From contig NZ_JAKEVD010000014.1 of assembly GCF_022398325.1 (NCBI RefSeq), positions 46,233 through 110,232 on the forward strand: DNA of 64,000 bases. The letters run 5' to 3'. Numbering within the stretch: the stretch's first letter is position 1; each line of letters begins with the position of its first letter. A program made the position numbers and the translations under genes. The stretch is from Shewanella sp. Isolate13. GTDB lineage: Bacteria > Pseudomonadota > Gammaproteobacteria > Enterobacterales > Shewanellaceae. Positions 33,868-45,327 of the stretch are shown here, one piece after another. The notes beneath the pieces were generated by a model. It worked only from the letters and a program-made list of their open reading frames with translations, was not told the DNA's origin and ran no database searches.

Positions 33868-34896
33868 TTAATACTGAGGAATTAAGCTTAATGGGGGCTC
33901 ATCCAACGCCGCTAATTGCTCTTTAAAGGCTAAAATTTGCTGCTCCCAATATTTATCCTCAGCAAACCAAGGGAAGCTCATCGGAAACGCCGGATCGCCC
34001 CAGCGGCGACTGAGCCAAGCGTTGTAATGCAGCATTCGCATCGCTCTAAGTGGCTCTATTAGTTTCAGCTCACGACTATCGAACTCACAGAACTCCTCGT
34101 AGCCTTCGAGTAAGACTTCTAGTTGCAGCAGCTGCTGCGGCCTGTCTCCAGCCAGCATCATCCAGATATCTTGCACCGCAGGTCCCATCTTGGCGTCATC
34201 AAGATCGACAAAGCCTGGGCCCTCTGGCGTCCACAAAATATTACTTGGGTGCAGATCCCCATGGAGCCTGATTGAGCGGTGACTCTCCGGTAGCCACAGC
34301 GACGATGCTTTTTCTAAGATCTGCTCTACCACGGTAAAGTACGGCAGCTCAAGACTCGCTGGAATGTGTCCCGATGACTTAAGCCAGCTTAATGACTCCT
34401 CGCCCAGCAATTTAGGTGACATCACGTCACGATATTTAAAGTCGGCCTGCCCAGAGTATTGATGGATGCGACCGATAAAACGCCCCACCTGCTCAAGCTG
34501 ATCAAGATTATCAACCTCAAAAGCACGCCCGCCTATGGAAGGAAAAAGTGCAAACCTAAAGCCTTGGTATTCATGTAACGACTTACCATCGATAATCACA
34601 GGTGTCGCAATGGGTACCTCCTGCTCCGCAAGCGCAGCTGAGAAGTCATGCTCCTCCTGAATTTGTGCATTCGTCCAGCGCTCTGGCCGATAAAACTTCA
34701 CCACATAACGTTGGCCCCGATCGCAGCGGAACTGATAAACACGGTTCTCATAGCTATTAAGTGCTAACAGGCCCGTTTCAGGATAGATCCCTAACGTTTC
34801 AATGGCGGTTAAAATGAGATCAGGCGTCAAGGCTTGATAGTGAAAAGCCGAGCTTGCGTCTTGCTCCATTGCCGCTTTAGGTGGATCGATATTCAT
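33868..34896 (-). CDS. srkA: Stress-response Ser/Thr kinase SrkA (YihE/RdoA)
   Basis: An aminoglycoside-phosphotransferase-fold kinase that protects E. coli against stress and MazEF-linked death. Conserved stretches include LNSYENRVYQF, VVKFYRPERWT, FALFPSIGGR, the catalytic LHGDLHPSNIL and metal-binding FVDLDDAKMGP. I start at the ATG at 34896; a later ATG at 34869 gives a start closer to E. coli SrkA, and upstream there are only TTG/GTG codons. It is followed by dsbA on the same strand, as in other gammaproteobacteria. Confidence 0.9.
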   Translation of the reverse strand: MNIDPPKAAMEQDASSAFHYQALTPDLILTAIETLGIYPETGLLALNSYENRVYQFRCDRGQRYVVKFYRPERWTNAQIQEEHDFSAALAEQEVPIATPVIIDGKSLHEYQGFRFALFPSIGGRAFEVDNLDQLEQVGRFIGRIHQYSGQADFKYRDVMSPKLLGEESLSWLKSSGHIPASLELPYFTVVEQILEKASSLWLPESHRSIRLHGDLHPSNILWTPEGPGFVDLDDAKMGPAVQDIWMMLAGDRPQQLLQLEVLLEGYEEFCEFDSRELKLIEPLRAMRMLHYNAWLSRRWGDPAFPMSFPWFAEDKYWEQQILAFKEQLAALDEPPLSLIPQY

Positions 34897-34980
34897 TTCA
34901 TTATGCTCAATTGCGAAGGCCACCGAAGAGAGGGCCAAGGTTCAAACTCAAAAATTGATTCTGCTTATCCGCGCTGGTTA

Positions 34981-35274
34981 TTACAGGTAAGGCTTCATCA
35001 GCTCAGCAAGATAAACTAGGACGTCATATTCATCTTCTCTGTCGGTGGATAACCAACAGATATCGCCATAAAACTCATAGTGTAGCTGTAGGTGAGTGCC
35101 TTCAAACTCCAGCAACCACTGATGACGATCGGCCCCCCATTGCTTCTCTACTACCCGACAATCGAGCGCTTTGGCAAAGGGCTCGGCAAACAGTTCAAAC
35201 TGCTCAAAATCGATATCAGCCTGTACCGCTAAGCTTAAGGTTTCTCGGTCTAATTTTATCGAAGTTAATTGCAT
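34981..35274 (-). CDS. DUF3630-type small protein
   Basis: The protein (97 residues from the chosen start) begins MQLTSIKLDRETLSLAVQAD and shows WLLEFEGTHLQLHYEFYGDICW followed by an acidic strand. I recognise this as DUF3630, found mainly in Shewanella and relatives, with moderate confidence. It has no signal peptide and no membrane helix. I start at the ATG at 35274; the longer frame begins with TTG at 35307. It lies between selO and srkA on the same strand. Function unknown. Confidence 0.65.
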   Translation of the reverse strand: MQLTSIKLDRETLSLAVQADIDFEQFELFAEPFAKALDCRVVEKQWGADRHQWLLEFEGTHLQLHYEFYGDICWLSTDREDEYDVLVYLAELMKPYL

Positions 35275-35322
35275 TCTTTTACTCTTATTATTCTTTGCTA
35301 TCGACAAACACTCATCTGCCAG

Positions 35323-36774
35323 TTAACTACTACAAGACATGATTAAGCCTTGTCCCCAATCCGGTGGACGCTTGGCCAAATCGTCAAAGTTAGGCTGCTC
35401 ATCGAAGGGGTTTTGTAGTACTCGTTGCAGTTGCTGCAGCGGTGCTAAGTTGCCTTCCTCTACGCCAATTATCGCCTCTTGGGCTAAATAATTGCGCAAA
35501 ATATATTTCGGATTGACGCGATTACGCGCCGCTTGCCATTGCTCGACGTCCTTAACATTTCCCAGTCTAGCTTGATAAAGCTGATACCAAGTATCGAAAG
35601 CGCTAGGATCGACAAAGTCATCCCGTAAAGCACTGTGGCTTGAGTTAGGATCTAACTGGCCGAACCTGCGCCAAGTATTGGTATGGTCTAACTGATTGCG
35701 CTCCATCAAACTAGTGAAGCCGCCAATGAGCGCCAAGTCATGATCATCCTGTTCGGTTCCAGCTTCACAAGCCATTAAGCCTAACTTAGCGCGCATCAGC
35801 ACTAGATAATGTTTAACCAACTCTACTTGATACTGATTTAACGCCTCAATCAAATCGTCGGACGCGATAATGGGCGATAACGCCTGCGCCAGTCGTTGTA
35901 AATTCCACAAACCGATACCCGGCTGTTGTCCGAAAGCATAGCGCCCCTCAGGATCGGAATGGTTACAGATGAAGTCTTCTTTAAAGGTATCTAAAAAAGC
36001 GAATGGGCCAAAATCAAAGGTATCACCGAGAATCGACATATTATCGGTATTCATCACTCCATGAGCAAAGCCTATCGCCTGCCAGTGAGCAATCATTTTA
36101 GCCGTATCGGCCACCACTCGCGCAAACCATGCTTTATAACCCGCAGCATCACAACTTAAGTCTGGGTAATGCTGAGCCAGAGTGAAATCCAGTAATTGCT
36201 TAAGTTTTACAGGCGTCCCACGCTCGCTATGACAAAAGAACTCAAAATGACCAAAGCGAATGTGGCTCTTAGCGAGTCGAACTGTAATTGCAGCCGTCTC
36301 TTGAGTCTCACGCCATACAGGAAGATCTGAACCGATAACCGCTAATGCCCGAGTGGTAGGAATATGCAGATGATGCAGGGCTTCTGAGATTAGAAACTCA
36401 CGCACGGCGGAGCGCATCACCGCACGGCCATCACCGTGGCGTGAATAGGGCGTGGGGCCAGCACCTTTTAATGCGACATCCCAAGCACCTTGTGGCCCTA
36501 GCGCCTCACCTAGAATGATTGAGCGACCATCGCCAAGTTGCGGTGAATAACCACCAAACTGATGGCCACTGTAGACCTGGGCATAGTAGCTTGCGCCATC
36601 AATATGAGCGTTACCCGACAACCCCAGCAGCAACTCATCTGTGGGTTGGGTCAAACCGACTACCCCTGCCGCATCGTCACTCCAGGCGAGCCAATGTGGA
36701 TTGCTAATCCCCACAGGGAACACTTGGGAATAATAACCAACCAGCTGCTCGAAGAAGTCTTGCTTAAATCGCAT
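35323..36774 (-). CDS. selO: Protein adenylyltransferase SelO (YdiU)
   Basis: SelO is a pseudokinase-fold enzyme that transfers AMP from ATP to Ser, Thr or Tyr of target proteins in redox control. The protein shows [42 protein letters not shown], and the metal-binding [19 protein letters not shown]. It ends IMSCSS, matching the CSS end of E. coli SelO. The start at 36774 (MRFKQDFF) matches typical Shewanella SelO; longer reading adds unrelated residues. The upstream lipoprotein gene ends at 36776, so the stop and start nearly touch, suggesting coupled expression. Confidence 0.92.
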   Translation of the reverse strand: MRFKQDFFEQLVGYYSQVFPVGISNPHWLAWSDDAAGVVGLTQPTDELLLGLSGNAHIDGASYYAQVYSGHQFGGYSPQLGDGRSIILGEALGPQGAWDVALKGAGPTPYSRHGDGRAVMRSAVREFLISEALHHLHIPTTRALAVIGSDLPVWRETQETAAITVRLAKSHIRFGHFEFFCHSERGTPVKLKQLLDFTLAQHYPDLSCDAAGYKAWFARVVADTAKMIAHWQAIGFAHGVMNTDNMSILGDTFDFGPFAFLDTFKEDFICNHSDPEGRYAFGQQPGIGLWNLQRLAQALSPIIASDDLIEALNQYQVELVKHYLVLMRAKLGLMACEAGTEQDDHDLALIGGFTSLMERNQLDHTNTWRRFGQLDPNSSHSALRDDFVDPSAFDTWYQLYQARLGNVKDVEQWQAARNRVNPKYILRNYLAQEAIIGVEEGNLAPLQQLQRVLQNPFDEQPNFDDLAKRPPDWGQGLIMSCSS

Positions 36775-36775
36775 G

Positions 36776-37066
36776 CTATTTTGAGGAGATGACATTTTGG
36801 CAGCTGAGTGACTGACCATCGGCCTCACACTGATAACCACAGACATAGTGACCACCGACATCGCCACCTAGACGGATAAGCCCTAGTCCTTTTGAGTGGC
36901 ACTGCTCGATCGTTGCATAGTAGCCGCTAATAAAGCTGGCAGACTGCTCAACACTTGGCTGGGTTTGACTATCGGGATAATACAATAGCGTCCACTCGGG
37001 AGATTGAGTACAAGCAACCAAGCCGATTGATGCCACCCCGAACAAACATAACGAACGAAAACTCAT
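36776..37066 (-). CDS. Small Cys-rich lipoprotein
   Basis: The 96-residue protein starts at 37066 with AGGA 8 bases upstream; the longer frame from 37138 has no ribosome site. It has a lipoprotein signal with lipobox LVAC, then a mature domain with Cys in [23 protein letters not shown]. The four Cys could form disulfides. It lies immediately upstream of selO (stop at 36776, next start at 36774). Not a family I can name. Confidence 0.65.
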   Translation of the reverse strand: MSFRSLCLFGVASIGLVACTQSPEWTLLYYPDSQTQPSVEQSASFISGYYATIEQCHSKGLGLIRLGGDVGGHYVCGYQCEADGQSLSCQNVISSK

Positions 37067-37187
37067 ATAACACTTCCTACTAAATAAAAAAGGCGAAGCC
37101 CAAAATTCAACTCTGGGTTTCGCCTCTTCGATAACCACTATACTTATTCTACACAGCTTAGTGATCGATTGCCTTTAACTGTTAACG

Positions 37188-38036
<849 letters not shown>

Positions 38037-38218
38037 TGTTTCCACCATAGGTTGGCCACGAACACATCCGTCATACGCTTATATAGCGACACGAATGAGT
38101 AAAAATCAAACATTATTAGTAATGCATTCTCTCTCTTAAAATCAAGTATTTATATCTCTTTTTTAATCGGGTATCAAAAATATTCGTATTTTTTGAGTGT
38201 TTAAAAGCATTCATAATG

Positions 38219-40255
38219 CTAAGCGATTAAACTTTTAACAGCATTAGAAGCTGATAACTCTTCAAGAGGTAAAGGCTTTGCTAGGTAATAGCCTTGGACC
38301 AAATCAACGCCACAACTTTCTATAAATTCATACTCTTGTTGTGTTTCCACGCCTTCAGCAACGACTTTACAATTTGCGACATCTCCCAATTTAGCCACCA
38401 GTTTATAGATCTCTTTTCCCTTATTTGTGGTCGCATCTAACAACAAAGACCTGTCTATTTTTACTTTATTGAACGGATACTTAAGCAAGTGAGGAAATGA
38501 CGCATATCCGGAGCCAAAATCATCCATTGTGATAGCAATATTTTTTTCCTGAAGCTCCGTCATGACCCGAGTTAAGAACACTTTGTCGCTTAATATCGCC
38601 TCCTCTGTGATCTCTATTTCTATCTTTGATGGGCAAATAGAGTAATGAGCTAACCGTGCTAACAGATGCTCGACAAAGTCTGCTTGTTCGATGGAAGCAA
38701 CCGATACGTTAATAGCGACACGCCCACCAACAGGCAGATCCATTTTCTGCATATCAGTTAATACTAGTTCAATGACCAGCTTATCCAGTAATGGCATCGC
38801 CTCGAGTAACTGGAAATCTAAGATAAACTCTGGAGAGCATAGTGCTCCTTTGTCATCAACATAGCGAATTAGTGCTTCATAGTTGTACTGTTCTTTACTC
38901 TGAATTGACTGAACTTTTTGATAAAACATGACAAGCTTGCCCTGCCTTAAAATCTTCGCCATACGTTTCTGCGCCAATGACTTTGTAATGCTGTCATGGG
39001 TTGAGTTTCTCACGCTTCGCAGCACGTGCTTAAAAATCGAACCTTCCGCAGCGGCATAACGAGTATTTGGATCGACCGATATTAGGTGTTTACCAACATA
39101 AGCAAGATAAAAAGGTCGATAGATAAAAATACCGATAACGATGACAACGATTTGCAAGATCGCCCCATCTAACTGCTCTCCCATTGCAAAATAGCCGCTA
39201 AAAATGGGGGGGGTCATCCAGTTAACAATAGTGACTACAGGAGATACCACTCCTAATGCGATACTGGCGTATACGATAACGAAACTGACGAGCGGCACTA
39301 AAATAAACGGAATGATCAGTATTGGGTTAAATAATACCGGCAGACCAAATAACAAAACCTCATTAATATTAAACATCACCATAGGTATGGCGACTATAGC
39401 CAGCATTTTGTGATTGTATCTTCGACTAAAAATAAGCACACAGAGTAACAAGCTTATGCAGTTTCCTGAGCCGCCCATAGACAAAAATGCATCGTAGAAC
39501 CCCTGACTAATAACATTTATCGAGGCCTCTCCAGCACGCCAAGCCTCAATATTAGCTAAGGTATCGGCATAGATCTGCTGCTTAATCGCAAACAGCATAT
39601 TGTGTCCATTGATCCCCACCGCGCCCAAAAAACCAAGAAACGTTTGATATATCAAGCCGCCAGTGAAAGTAAGCGGGTCTAGTCCCGTCGATGCGACTAT
39701 GGCCTCAAGATAACTACCTGTATGTGCCACAAGTTGTGACAGCACTAAGGCTAAAATTGAGAAACAAAAGATATGAACTATGTATTTCATTAATCTTGAA
39801 GCAAACTCAAACGAGTTGGGATCTAAAAGACGAATAGGGAAATACAGGTAATATAGATAAGTTATAACCGCACTCAGCAACGCCAATAAGGGGTTATTTG
39901 GCAATGTATAGCTGGTTGAGAGATCTAAATGCCCTATCGAAAGAATATAAAAAAGCACTAAGGCATAGATAATAAAAATCGCACTCGATGCATTAGTTTT
40001 TTGTGAAAGATAATAACTCGCAACAACACAGAAGGCTGTTGGGTAGAGATTAATTAAGATGTTGGAGATATAAAACAGTAGCTCTGAAGCATAATTTATC
40101 TCCATCACTCTGAATGCATGCCCTAAAAGCATGGCTAGCGAATTAGCAAGAGTTATCGGCAATAGCAATAAAGCAATTGCAGCAAGATCTGATAAATAAA
40201 GTTTAGATCGCTGGCTCCAATTTGAAACTCTGGCAGAGACATAGCGTAGCATCAT
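38219..40255 (-). CDS. PTS EIIC-like membrane domain fused to EAL phosphodiesterase
   Basis: The 678-residue protein joins two families. Residues 1-385 form about ten membrane helices of the lactose/cellobiose EIIC type, with GAVGINGHNML and MFNINEVLLFGLPVLFNPILIIPF. Residues about 425-675 are an EAL domain with YEALIRY, INVSVASIEQ, EIEITEEAIL, ITMDDFGSGYASF, KIDRSLL and AEGVETQQE, so all catalytic residues are present and it should hydrolyse c-di-GMP. No EIIA or EIIB domain is attached. A sugar-responsive phosphodiesterase is the natural reading. It is followed upstream on the same strand by a TonB-dependent receptor. The start has two consecutive ATGs. Confidence 0.83.
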   Translation of the reverse strand: MMLRYVSARVSNWSQRSKLYLSDLAAIALLLLPITLANSLAMLLGHAFRVMEINYASELLFYISNILINLYPTAFCVVASYYLSQKTNASSAIFIIYALVLFYILSIGHLDLSTSYTLPNNPLLALLSAVITYLYYLYFPIRLLDPNSFEFASRLMKYIVHIFCFSILALVLSQLVAHTGSYLEAIVASTGLDPLTFTGGLIYQTFLGFLGAVGINGHNMLFAIKQQIYADTLANIEAWRAGEASINVISQGFYDAFLSMGGSGNCISLLLCVLIFSRRYNHKMLAIVAIPMVMFNINEVLLFGLPVLFNPILIIPFILVPLVSFVIVYASIALGVVSPVVTIVNWMTPPIFSGYFAMGEQLDGAILQIVVIVIGIFIYRPFYLAYVGKHLISVDPNTRYAAAEGSIFKHVLRSVRNSTHDSITKSLAQKRMAKILRQGKLVMFYQKVQSIQSKEQYNYEALIRYVDDKGALCSPEFILDFQLLEAMPLLDKLVIELVLTDMQKMDLPVGGRVAINVSVASIEQADFVEHLLARLAHYSICPSKIEIEITEEAILSDKVFLTRVMTELQEKNIAITMDDFGSGYASFPHLLKYPFNKVKIDRSLLLDATTNKGKEIYKLVAKLGDVANCKVVAEGVETQQEYEFIESCGVDLVQGYYLAKPLPLEELSASNAVKSLIA

Positions 40256-40382
40256 GAGTAAAAGCCTTGGGCTCCAAAAAAAAGTTGCGTAAGATATTTC
40301 ATTTGAAATGTATTGTCACGTTTAAATCTGCTGATACCGCAAAGTGAACAAACCACCTAAATAGCCGTTGTTTGTTTACCCA

Positions 40383-43031
40383 TTAAAACCGAACTCCAAC
40401 GCCTAATTTATAACGGGCTTCACCTTCGGCACTAAATACTGGGTAATCGCCTTTCAGCTCAGGCTTAACCTCAGCCGAGTCCGGTGCAACACCAAGTTGA
40501 ACGCTGTCTGCTTCAAATAAATTGATGATCTCGAAAGTTATGGCGAGATGCTCAGTTATGCTGTAAGTGCTGCTAAAATCGACTGTGCCATAGGCTTGAT
40601 GCTGACGATTACCATAATATCCAGGAAGCTCGCGGATCATATACTCACTGCGCCAGTTATAAGCTAAGCGCGCAGAGAACTCATCCATTTCATAGTAACC
40701 AACTAAGTTAACCGTATGTCTAGATGAATCGGAAAACACGCTGACTTGATCTGGATAATAATCAGCAGGAGCACTCGAGTCGGCATAGGTATAGTTTGCG
40801 GCATAACCTAAGCCATTTTCGAAACCGTTTTGTAGCTGTAATTCAACACCTTGTATCAGTCCCCCCGAACCATTTTTCTTAGTGGATACAGTCCAACTAT
40901 CCTCACCCGAGTCAGGATCTATAATGCCGATGCTTTGATCTAGCAGTTGCTCGGAGGTAATGAACGAACTGATATCCTTAATAAAGTATGTTGCAGAAAG
41001 TAGCCCCTCTGGAGCGAAGTACCATTCAATGCCAAGATCCGCTTGCGCAGCCTTAAAGGGGTTTAGGCCGATATTGCCTCTATCAACCACCTCGTTACCT
41101 GGAACGCCATCGGCGTAACCTGATAGTGCAGAGGCCGCAAACATATCGTCATAGTTAGGGCGAGAAATTACCTTAGATGCTGAAGCGCGAATAATCACAT
41201 CCTCAGATACGTCATAGGCGATATTGAAACTGGGTAATAAATCACTATAACTTGAACTAGATCTACTCAAATCATCGGCGTAAGTCCCATCTGAGTTGAG
41301 CTGGTAATAGTCAGAATCGACATCGGTGGAAATATAACGCAGCCCGACATTCCCCCTAATGCGGTCCACCGAGAAGCTAGCCATCAAATACAGAGCCAAG
41401 TTTTCTTCATTAATCGTACCGTAACCTGACTTGTACACCTGCCCGTCACTACTGAAGTGCGTTACCGCCGCTTTAGCATCATTTAGCATGGCGTCTAAAA
41501 TGGGTTTTGGCAGGGTAAATCCCCCTCCAGATGAAACCGTACCTGAGTAATAGTGCGAGGCATTTTTAGCAACAACCTCTGGATTAACAATCCCCTCGAA
41601 AGACTCCTGCTTTACATCATGGTTTGCCCAGCTGATCCCAGTTTTTATCGCGGTGATAGCACCTATATCAACAGGCACTGTGATATCAAATTTAACGTAG
41701 GTTTCTTCATCGGAATTAGGCTGTTTTCGCAGCGACCAAGCTTCTGGTGCGAGCGCACCGTTAAAGTCCTCCGCCCCAAATACCTTATTAGCGATATCGA
41801 TGCTTATCACCTCACCCGTGGCATCGTAAGTCCCTGCAAAGTCGCTCGGCTGCCCAAGCCAGAATCCATAGTTAGCCGTAGTATTGGTTCCGCCGTCAGA
41901 TTTTGTATTACCCACTAGGCCTTCTAAGGTGTAGTTGTCGGTTTCATATTTAAAATCTAAATCTAGGGTATTTGAATCCATGCTGGCTTCGCGTATCCAA
42001 GTTTGTCCCCAACCAGGGCTTGAATCGCTAGCATCACGACGATAGAAAATACAGGTTCCAGCATCATTCCACTGTTCACAGGCAGCCTCTTTATCGTCTG
42101 GAAACATAAGAAATAGCGAAGTATTCGCGTTGTTTGCCTGCATATCGAGACGCATGATGTTTAAGCCAAGCTCTAAGCTATCAGTTGGGCGATACTGCAG
42201 GGCTGCATTAACCGCCGAGCGTTCACGTTGCTGCTCGAACGTTGTCGGAACAATCTCACCCCAGCCTATGTTGGATTCGATGGCATTACGCTGATATCGA
42301 GTACTCGCATCGGCAAAAGCAAGCAATACGCCAATACTTTCTTGAGTATTTTTCCAGCTGTATAGCCCTGAAAACTCAGGATCGATCTCTTCAGAAATAG
42401 TACCGTAGTCTTGCTTGTGGCTAAAAAACAGTGAGTTGGCATCCAGATCGAAAGGTTTGCGGGTATTAATAATGACGGTTCCGCCGACCCCGCCTTCCGC
42501 GATATCGGCTTGTGAGGATTTATAAACCTCAATATCCCCCACCATCTCAGGCGGAAGTAACGAATAGTTAAAGCTACGATCGGTTGTTTGCTGATCGAAC
42601 CAACCCGTCGATGCCACTGTGTGCCCATTTAGTAAGGTGCTTGTCAGCTGATTTGATGCACCTCGAATAGCAACCTGCTGGCCTTGACCAAATTGACGGT
42701 TAACGGCAATCCCCGAAATGCGACCGAGAGATTCCCCCACATCGCTATCAGGAAATTTACCAATATCCTCAGCCGTAACGGCATCCACGACCGCATCTGA
42801 AAATCTTTTTGTATTGATAGAAGCCGTCATTGAAGCCCGAATACCACGAACTTCAATTCTTTCCATCGATTGCTCGGTGATAAGGTTATTTTGCTCCGAG
42901 GTTATCTCTGCAGAAGCAGGCACTGCGAAACTCAATAACAAAGCAAGTTTGCTCGCTAGAAAACAGGTTTTAAAATCAGGCAGTCTTATTCCACTTATCT
43001 TCAATATGGAACTTGTCTTAATATCTATCAT
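40383..43031 (-). CDS. TonB-dependent receptor
   Basis: The 882-residue protein has a long N-terminal extension before its signal peptide (about residues 26-41, cleavage near ASA-EIT), a plug domain with MERIEVRGIRASMTASINTKR (the region near a TonB box) and IRGASNQLTSTLLNGH, and a 22-strand barrel ending in Phe (KLGVGVRF). It is of the long class common in Shewanella and other marine bacteria that bring in carbohydrate or other large solutes. It lies 128 bp upstream of the PTS-EAL gene on the same strand; the pair may be co-regulated by a sugar. Substrate unknown. Confidence 0.9.
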   Translation of the reverse strand: MIDIKTSSILKISGIRLPDFKTCFLASKLALLLSFAVPASAEITSEQNNLITEQSMERIEVRGIRASMTASINTKRFSDAVVDAVTAEDIGKFPDSDVGESLGRISGIAVNRQFGQGQQVAIRGASNQLTSTLLNGHTVASTGWFDQQTTDRSFNYSLLPPEMVGDIEVYKSSQADIAEGGVGGTVIINTRKPFDLDANSLFFSHKQDYGTISEEIDPEFSGLYSWKNTQESIGVLLAFADASTRYQRNAIESNIGWGEIVPTTFEQQRERSAVNAALQYRPTDSLELGLNIMRLDMQANNANTSLFLMFPDDKEAACEQWNDAGTCIFYRRDASDSSPGWGQTWIREASMDSNTLDLDFKYETDNYTLEGLVGNTKSDGGTNTTANYGFWLGQPSDFAGTYDATGEVISIDIANKVFGAEDFNGALAPEAWSLRKQPNSDEETYVKFDITVPVDIGAITAIKTGISWANHDVKQESFEGIVNPEVVAKNASHYYSGTVSSGGGFTLPKPILDAMLNDAKAAVTHFSSDGQVYKSGYGTINEENLALYLMASFSVDRIRGNVGLRYISTDVDSDYYQLNSDGTYADDLSRSSSSYSDLLPSFNIAYDVSEDVIIRASASKVISRPNYDDMFAASALSGYADGVPGNEVVDRGNIGLNPFKAAQADLGIEWYFAPEGLLSATYFIKDISSFITSEQLLDQSIGIIDPDSGEDSWTVSTKKNGSGGLIQGVELQLQNGFENGLGYAANYTYADSSAPADYYPDQVSVFSDSSRHTVNLVGYYEMDEFSARLAYNWRSEYMIRELPGYYGNRQHQAYGTVDFSSTYSITEHLAITFEIINLFEADSVQLGVAPDSAEVKPELKGDYPVFSAEGEARYKLGVGVRF

Positions 43032-43502
43032 CTACTTGTGATGCCACATATGGTTTAGCTTTGGCGCTCAGTTTTGCGCCCCCCTGGAGAGACGACCAAG
43101 TTGGCTGCGAAATTAAACGAGTCATTGTGTTTGTTGCTGGCTTACAAGCTACTTTTGAAAAGTGGCATTGGAAGTTAGTTTTGTGTCTATCTTTAGCGTT
43201 AGGTACCACAGATATGAAGAGAAGAGGGAGTCCCCAATAGCTCGTTGAATGGGTAAAGTTTCACCGTTGCACGCTGCGGCGGATTTTAAGTCAGCACCAA
43301 TCAATCTGACAAGCGTAATTTGTTATGCTGAAGACTAATTTCACCTGAAGTATTAAAATTTGAACCTATTCAGTAACAATTAAAGCGACTGAGTCGATAA
43401 GCACTATTTTGTGCACACCTTCAAACTTTCGCCCTTATATTTTGTCACTAAAAGATAACCCACTTATTATGGAAATAACCCAGTAAGTTACTAAGGTATC
43501 TC
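43032..43502. other. Intergenic region between divergent genes
   Basis: This 471-bp gap holds the promoters of the TonB receptor and of the ygbA-like gene. I see no convincing coding frame; a short 63-codon minus-strand frame lacks a ribosome site and features. The left half has a G/C-rich patch (GTTTTGCGCCCCCCTGG); no repeat is evident. Confidence 0.4.
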
Positions 43503-43898
43503 ATGGCATTTGAACAACTGCTCAGCGGCAAACTTCTCAGAGAGTTTCAGACAATTTCAGCGATGGTGAAGATCTACTGTAAGGCTCACCATAAAGAGTC
43601 TGACTCTCACCCTTGCGAAGAGTGTAAAAGCTTTATCGAATATGCTCATACTCGACTAGACAGATGCCCCTACGGTCAGGAAAAGCCAACCTGTAATAAA
43701 TGCCCTGTGCATTGCTACAAACCCCATATGAAAGCCAAGGCTCGAGAAATAATGATCTTTGCTGGCCCAAGAATGCTATTACCTCACCCAATAATGGCTA
43801 TTCGTCATCTACTATCTGAACGTCATCCCGCTCCTGGTAAGCCACCCGAGGCAAGTTCTAATCGCCACCAGCGCATGAAAGCTTCCATAAAGAATTAA
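43503..43898 (+). CDS. ygbA: YgbA-family protein (nitrous-oxide-stimulated promoter family)
   Basis: The 131-residue protein shows the YgbA signature: MVKIYCKAHHK, CEECKSFIEYAHTRLDRCPYG, then CNKCPVHCYKPHM and GPRMLLPHPIMAIRHL. E. coli YgbA is under NsrR control and acts in recovery from nitrosative stress. The Cys set (CxxC ... CxxCxxxC) could bind iron or zinc. It stands alone, followed by a long weak hairpin at 43906-43933, then the signalling cluster. Confidence 0.85.
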   Translation: MAFEQLLSGKLLREFQTISAMVKIYCKAHHKESDSHPCEECKSFIEYAHTRLDRCPYGQEKPTCNKCPVHCYKPHMKAKAREIMIFAGPRMLLPHPIMAIRHLLSERHPAPGKPPEASSNRHQRMKASIKN

Positions 43899-43905
43899 TC
43901 TGTCT

Positions 43906-43933
43906 CGTCCAAGCTCAAAGTCGGCCTTGGACG
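43906..43933 (+). terminator. Hairpin after ygbA
   Basis: CGTCCAAG (43906-43913) pairs with CTTGGACG (43926-43933) with a 12-base loop; the stem can extend by GT pairing. No U tract follows, so support for termination is weak. Confidence 0.4.
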
Positions 43934-44096
43934 GGATAAATATCCCGCTAGATAAAAATCAGCTTCTATAACGCTGATCAGTTCAACTCCAGATCTGTAA
44001 CTTGCTTGTGTATTTGAAATTCACTACTAGACTTTTGAAAAGTAAAAGGACTTATTCAAAGCTGGACGTCTAATTTCGCTAAGTAACGAATACGGC

Positions 44097-45314
44097 ATGG
44101 AGGCTGAAAATTTGATCAAAGAAATCCTACTCGTCGAAGACAATAAGGTCATGCAGCTGCTGATGACTAAAATGCTATCTTCACGGGGCTACCGAGTCAT
44201 TACTGCCTTTAATGGTATCGATGCTCTTGCTCAACTCGATAAGCACCCCTCTATCCAGCTAGTTCTCAGTGATTGGATGATGCCCGGCTTAAACGGTATC
44301 GAGCTTTGTTATCGCTTAAAATCTCCCGAATATGGTCGCTATATATTTTTCGTTTTACTCTCAGGCCGTGATGACAAAGAATCTATAGTCGAAGGGATTA
44401 ATGCCGGAGCCGATGACTTTGTCGCCAAAGATACCAATATTAACGAACTCGATGCTCGCCTAAAGGCGGGGCTCAGAAATCTAGAACTACACAACCAGCT
44501 TATAACCAAAAATACTGAACTCGACCGCGCCTATGCCACCATTAAGGAAGATCTAGAGTCAGCCAACTTATTGATCCACCGTATGCTCCCTAGCCAAACG
44601 TCTTTCCATGGCGTTGAGCTACACTACACTCATATTCCTAGCGCCCAGATAGGGGGCGATATGCTAGGTTGTATGCAGCTAGATGAAGATCATATCGCCA
44701 TCTACCTGTTTGATGTGTCAGGGCACGGGGTCACATCGGCATTAATGTCTTTCGCCATCCAACAAAGTATCAGCTCCAACTCCGCCAGCAACTCCAATGT
44801 AAAGCGTAGAAAAGACACCGATCCCTTTTATAGCCTCAGGGATCCAAGTGAAGTATTAGCTAGACTCAACCGGAGTTATATCAACCAAGATAGTAATGAC
44901 CTCTATTTCACTATGGTTTATGCAGTGCTTAATACTAAAAGCGGGCTATTAAACTATGCCTTCGCGGGGCACCCGCCGATGATCTGGCTACAAAAACAGC
45001 TACGACAATGTCACTTCATTCAACAGGAGAGCTATGTGGCAGGCATGTTCGACTTCGCCGATTACCAAACTGAACAGGTACAACTCAATAGTGGCGACCG
45101 CATATATCTCTACTCTGACGGCATCACTGAAGCCGAATCCAGCGACAGCCAGCAATATTCTGAACAAGGTTTAAAGCGACTGGTTCAAGAGTTAACCGAG
45201 CAGCCTGTAAACAAACAAACCGATACCATAGTGGAAGTACTCAAGAGCTGGTCTGGCACGACACAATTTGATGATGACATCAGCTTATTAGTATTTGAAT
45301 GGAATGGAACTTAA
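44097..45314 (+). CDS. Receiver-PP2C phosphatase of a partner-switch system (RsbU/HsbR-like)
   Basis: The 405-residue cytoplasmic protein has a receiver domain (about 1-125, D59 in VLSDWMMPG, K residue in FVAKDTN), a coiled-coil linker and a SpoIIE-type PP2C domain (about 170-400). Metal ligands are visible in IGGDMLG, FDVSGHGVTSAL and FDDDISLLV. Phosphorylation of the receiver is expected to switch its activity towards the STAS partner encoded next. The ATG at 44097 has no ribosome site, and GGAGG lies ahead of a TTG at 44112, which would start MIKEILLVEDN; both starts are possible. The STAS gene begins 13 bp later. Confidence 0.87.
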   Translation: MEAENLIKEILLVEDNKVMQLLMTKMLSSRGYRVITAFNGIDALAQLDKHPSIQLVLSDWMMPGLNGIELCYRLKSPEYGRYIFFVLLSGRDDKESIVEGINAGADDFVAKDTNINELDARLKAGLRNLELHNQLITKNTELDRAYATIKEDLESANLLIHRMLPSQTSFHGVELHYTHIPSAQIGGDMLGCMQLDEDHIAIYLFDVSGHGVTSALMSFAIQQSISSNSASNSNVKRRKDTDPFYSLRDPSEVLARLNRSYINQDSNDLYFTMVYAVLNTKSGLLNYAFAGHPPMIWLQKQLRQCHFIQQESYVAGMFDFADYQTEQVQLNSGDRIYLYSDGITEAESSDSQQYSEQGLKRLVQELTEQPVNKQTDTIVEVLKSWSGTTQFDDDISLLVFEWNGT

Positions 45315-45327
45315 CCGAGGAAGCAGT

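Noticed and set aside
43018..43209. Small minus-strand frame between TonB receptor and ygbA
   Set aside because: No ribosome site or recognisable features, and it overlaps the receptor start.
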